This document shows positions 5,174 through 7,425 of a stretch of DNA of 7,425 nucleotides, piece by piece. The notes beneath the pieces are model-generated. The model did not search any database. It saw only the letters and a program-made list of their open reading frames with translations, and had not been told where the DNA came from. Source of the DNA: Akkermansia sp. (GTDB lineage: Bacteria > Verrucomicrobiota > Verrucomicrobiia > Verrucomicrobiales > Akkermansiaceae); contig JAIFNK010000292.1 of assembly GCA_020047775.1 (NCBI GenBank), forward strand, positions 1 through 7,425, in the 5' to 3' direction. Position 1 is the stretch's first letter, and each line of letters starts with the position of its first letter. Position numbers and translations under genes: made by a program.

Positions 5174-6217
5174 GTGTCCTGGAAATTTCAACGCGTGGCC
5201 ATCGTCGGCTCGGGAGCCATCGGGCTTTATTATGGAGGACGGCTTGCGGCGGCGGGCGAGGACGTTAGGTTCCTGTTGCGCTCGGATTTTGAGGTGATTT
5301 CCCGGGACGGGCTGAAGGTGGAGAGCGTGCATGGCGATTTCGAGCTGCAGAAGGTGCAGGCCTTTCGGACAGCGGAGGAAATCGGACCGGTGGATCTGGT
5401 GATTGTGTCGTGGAAGGCGACGGCGAATCATTTGTTGAAGTCGGTTCTGCCGCCGCTGCTTCACGCGGGGACCCAGGTGCTCACGCTTCAGAACGGTTTG
5501 GGAAACTGCGAGGCGCTGGCGGAAATCGTCGGCCCGCAGCGGGTGCTCGGCGGGCTGTGTTTCGTCTGCATCAACCGGATTTCGCCGGGTCTCGTCAGCC
5601 ATTCCGCCGGCGGGCGGGTGAGCCTCGGCGAGTGGCGGTCGGATGGCACCGGCCGCGCTGCGGAGCTGGAACGGCGCTTCAAGGCGGCCGGAATCCAAGG
5701 GGTGGCGGTGGAAAATCTGGAGAGGTCGCAATGGGAAAAGCTCGTTTGGAACATCCCGTTCAACGGTCTTTCCGTGGCGGAAGGCGGCGTGACCACCGAC
5801 GTGCTGCTGGCCTCGCAGGAAACCGAAAACGAAATCCGCGCCTTGATGGTGGAGGTGATCGCCGCCGCCCGCGCGCTGGAGTTGGATCTCAGCGATGACT
5901 TGATCGATTTCAACATCGAACGGACGCGGCCGATGGGACCGTATCGCACGTCCAGCATGATTGATTTCGTCGAAGGCCGGGAGGTGGAGGTCGGGCCGAT
6001 CTGGGAGGAACCGCTGCGCCGGGCGGTCGAAGCGGGAATCGCGATGCCGCACACGGCGGACCTGCTGCGGCGGATCCGCGGGCGGCTGGGGGGACGCGAT
6101 CACGGTGGCGATCCCGGGACTTCAGCCGATTCAAAAAACGAGGAAATGGGTTGTAAGCCCCGATTTTCCGACACTACGCTCTCGATTGCCCACGGAACCG
6201 CCGGCGATATCCCATGA
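5174..6217 (+). CDS. panE: 2-dehydropantoate 2-reductase (ketopantoate reductase) family protein
   Basis: Ketopantoate reductase converts 2-dehydropantoate to pantoate with NADPH in pantothenate/CoA synthesis, in the cytoplasm. The N-terminal Rossmann motif is GSGAIG (12-17). The family's active-site residues are visible: Asn107 in LQNGLG, Lys189 and Asn193 in WEKLVWNIPFNGLS, and YRTSSMIDFVEGREVEVGPI (257-276) with Ser260/261 and Glu268. Normal family members end near LLRRIRGRL (about residue 305); here about 40 more residues follow that look like translated intergenic DNA and run to a TGA overlapping the next ATG (ATGA, 6214-6217). The start is a GTG at 5174, the first start codon in frame before the Rossmann strand, without a clear Shine-Dalgarno. 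Some paralogues of this family act on other 2-oxo acids, so the symbol is likely but not certain. Confidence 0.85.
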   Translation: MSWKFQRVAIVGSGAIGLYYGGRLAAAGEDVRFLLRSDFEVISRDGLKVESVHGDFELQKVQAFRTAEEIGPVDLVIVSWKATANHLLKSVLPPLLHAGTQVLTLQNGLGNCEALAEIVGPQRVLGGLCFVCINRISPGLVSHSAGGRVSLGEWRSDGTGRAAELERRFKAAGIQGVAVENLERSQWEKLVWNIPFNGLSVAEGGVTTDVLLASQETENEIRALMVEVIAAARALELDLSDDLIDFNIERTRPMGPYRTSSMIDFVEGREVEVGPIWEEPLRRAVEAGIAMPHTADLLRRIRGRLGGRDHGGDPGTSADSKNEEMGCKPRFSDTTLSIAHGTAGDIP

Positions 6218-6423
6218 TCATCCTCATCAAACTTTTCCTCGCTGTTTTCCTCATCGCCTGGTCGGGAGTCGGACTGTGGATGATGGTGAAATACGATTCG
6301 CTCTTCGGCTTTCACAAGGACGATCCGGCGGAGTCCTCCGGTGCCCGGGCGCTCAATGTGACGCAGGTCGTCTCGGTGTGGTTCGGCTTCTTCGCGGTGG
6401 CGTTTTATTTTCTGATCCGCTGA
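6214..6423 (+). CDS. Small two-helix membrane protein of unknown function
   Basis: A 69-residue protein with two hydrophobic helices: about residues 2-24 (ILIKLFLAVFLIAWSGVGLW) and about 49-68 (VTQVVSVWFGFFAVAFYFLI), joined by a polar loop KYDSLFGFHKDDPAESSGA. Both ends are short, so it is likely a hairpin in the inner membrane. I do not recognise a named family. It is accepted as real because its amphipathic design is clean, it starts within the panE stop (ATGA overlap) and it is followed 61 bases later by terC on the same strand. It might assist TerC or be an unlinked passenger of the operon; the sequence does not decide. Confidence 0.65.
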   Translation: MIILIKLFLAVFLIAWSGVGLWMMVKYDSLFGFHKDDPAESSGARALNVTQVVSVWFGFFAVAFYFLIR

Positions 6424-6484
6424 GGGCGGCAGGGCTTTTCTTGCCAGCGGGGCGAGAGGCCAGCATCATTGCGGGGCACAAGCC

Positions 6485-7315
6485 ATGATCTCCGAATATC
6501 TACCCCAACTCCAGGAAGCCGCGCCTGTCATCATTTCCCTGATCATCATCGAGGGACTGCTCTCGGTGGACAACATTCTCGCGATCGCGGCGCTGGCGTC
6601 GCAGTTGCCGGACAAGCAGAAAAAAACCGCACTGCGCCTCGGGCTGGCGGGGGCTTATATTTTCCGGATCGTGGCCCTGTTTTTCGCGGGCTTCATCATG
6701 GCGAACGAGTGGGTGAAATTTCTCGGCGCTTTCTATCTCATCCATTTGATGACGGAGCACCTGTGCAACTATGTGGCGGTGACGGATGACGACCCGGAAA
6801 CCGTTCCGACCAAACCCCGCACGTTTTGGACCACGGTCATCGCGATCCAGCTGATGGACTTGAGCCTGAGCGTGGACAATGTCGTCGCCGCCGTGGCCAT
6901 GACGCCGGACATCCGGGTGGTCTGCGTGGGAGTGTTCCTCGGGCTGCTGACCTTGTTCATGTTCGCCTCGCTGAGTTTGAAGCTGGTGGAGAAATTCCCC
7001 ATTCTTCAGCACACGGCGTTTTTCCTGATCGGTTATGTCGGGGTGATCCTGCTGACGGAAATGAGCGCGGCGTATTTCTTCCAAGTGTCGCTGCATATTT
7101 CGCCGTTCCAGAAATTCATCGGCATTGTCATCATCATGCTGCTTTCCCTGTTGTATTCCCGGAGCGCGGCCATCCAGAAGGCGTGCAAGCCGGTTTTCAA
7201 AGTTGTGATGGCACCGATCTGGATTTACGACAAGATCGCGGGAACACTGATCGGGGTTCTCCTTTGGCCCTTCAAGGCTCTCATCGGGATGATCCGGCAG
7301 TCACCCCGGCATTAA
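6485..7315 (+). CDS. TerC-family integral membrane protein (putative metal exporter)
   Basis: A polytopic membrane protein of 276 residues, with about seven to eight hydrophobic segments. The two signature repeats of the TerC/Alx family are present: IIEGLLSVDN (Glu23, Asp29, Asn30) and MDLSLSVDNVVA (Asp125, Asp131, Asn132), which are membrane-embedded acidic residues thought to bind divalent metal. Well-studied members export manganese, and others are linked to tellurite resistance; here the metal is an inference. The segment around 97-113 (VAVTDDDPETVPTKPRT) is a soluble loop, and the C-terminus after about 225 is an amphipathic tail. The ATG at 6485 gives the full N-terminal helix; no Shine-Dalgarno or riboswitch is evident in the 61 bases upstream. 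The stop overlaps the stop of a convergent gene by 4 bases. Confidence 0.88.
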   Translation: MISEYLPQLQEAAPVIISLIIIEGLLSVDNILAIAALASQLPDKQKKTALRLGLAGAYIFRIVALFFAGFIMANEWVKFLGAFYLIHLMTEHLCNYVAVTDDDPETVPTKPRTFWTTVIAIQLMDLSLSVDNVVAAVAMTPDIRVVCVGVFLGLLTLFMFASLSLKLVEKFPILQHTAFFLIGYVGVILLTEMSAAYFFQVSLHISPFQKFIGIVIIMLLSLLYSRSAAIQKACKPVFKVVMAPIWIYDKIAGTLIGVLLWPFKALIGMIRQSPRH

Positions 7316-7425
7316 ATCAAACCCATGCCTTTCAGGATCGCGAGCATGATCGAGGCGGCCATGACCGAGCCGATCTGCCCGCCCGTGTTGGCTGCCATGG
7401 CGTGCATGAGCAGGTGGTTCTGGTG
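7312..7425 (-). CDS. Sodium-ion-translocating decarboxylase beta subunit, C-terminal end only
   Basis: The last 37 residues of a gene entering from the right edge on the minus strand. The visible end has LLMHAMAANTGGQIGSVMAA followed by a hydrophobic stretch and GMGLI, the pattern of the final helix of the beta subunits of oxaloacetate, methylmalonyl-CoA and glutaconyl-CoA decarboxylases, which couple decarboxylation to sodium export across the membrane. Which of these it is cannot be told from the tail. Its TAA (7312-7314) overlaps the TAA of the TerC gene (7313-7315), so the two genes meet tail to tail with no spacer. Confidence 0.7.
   Translation of the reverse strand, partial: HQNHLLMHAMAANTGGQIGSVMAASIMLAILKGMGLI

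Noticed and set aside
4829..6103. A 424-residue open frame on the minus strand across the winged-helix and panE genes
   Set aside because: It is antisense to two genes with clear domains, and its translation is Arg-, His- and Pro-rich with no domain character, the usual product of GC-rich codons read backwards.
6424..6484. A possible riboswitch (for example manganese-sensing yybP-ykoY) before terC
   Set aside because: The gap is only 61 bases and shows no stable conserved fold that I can recognise; the best pairing is a weak 4-5 bp stem near 6426-6443.

Overview
The window looks like a piece of a GC-rich chromosome from the Verrucomicrobiota (Luteolibacter/Haloferula-like relatives are my best guess). 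This rests on the overall flavour of the proteins, the scarcity of Shine-Dalgarno sequences before otherwise convincing starts, and palindrome-rich intergenic DNA; it is an inference, because no rRNA or other taxonomic marker is present. I see no tRNA, rRNA, CRISPR array, transposase or phage gene.

Layout from left to right. (1) Bases 1-1850, plus strand: the C-terminal three quarters of a class I HMG-CoA reductase, joined by an ATGA stop/start overlap to a UbiA-superfamily membrane prenyltransferase, so mevalonate formation and a prenyl-transfer step are probably co-expressed. (2) Bases 1851-2379: a 529-base gene-free island between two convergent genes. It is built almost wholly of palindromes and repeats: two related inverted ends about 490 bp apart, a 77-bp cruciform-like palindrome, a 23-bp-armed hairpin, a short hairpin and a 53-bp tandem repeat. 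(3) Bases 2380-4001, minus strand: a TatD-family metal-dependent hydrolase and, upstream of it, a secreted LolA-like periplasmic protein, separated by a 20-base perfect palindrome. (4) Bases 4002-4169: a divergent intergenic region. (5) Bases 4170-7315, plus strand: a protein with a winged-helix N-terminus and a PD-(D/E)XK-like C-terminal half whose catalytic residues look lost; a ketopantoate reductase (PanE/ApbA) family enzyme with an unusual C-terminal tail; a two-helix small membrane protein coupled to it by another ATGA overlap; and a TerC-family membrane protein. (6) Bases 7312-7425, minus strand: the last 37 residues of a sodium-ion-translocating decarboxylase beta subunit, converging on terC with a 4-base stop-codon overlap.

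Functionally this is mostly housekeeping and membrane metabolism: isoprenoid synthesis and prenylation, lipoprotein or envelope handling, pantothenate/CoA synthesis, metal homeostasis and sodium bioenergetics. The least explained parts are the repeat island and the degenerate nuclease-like protein. I see no clear defence or mobile gene cassette.
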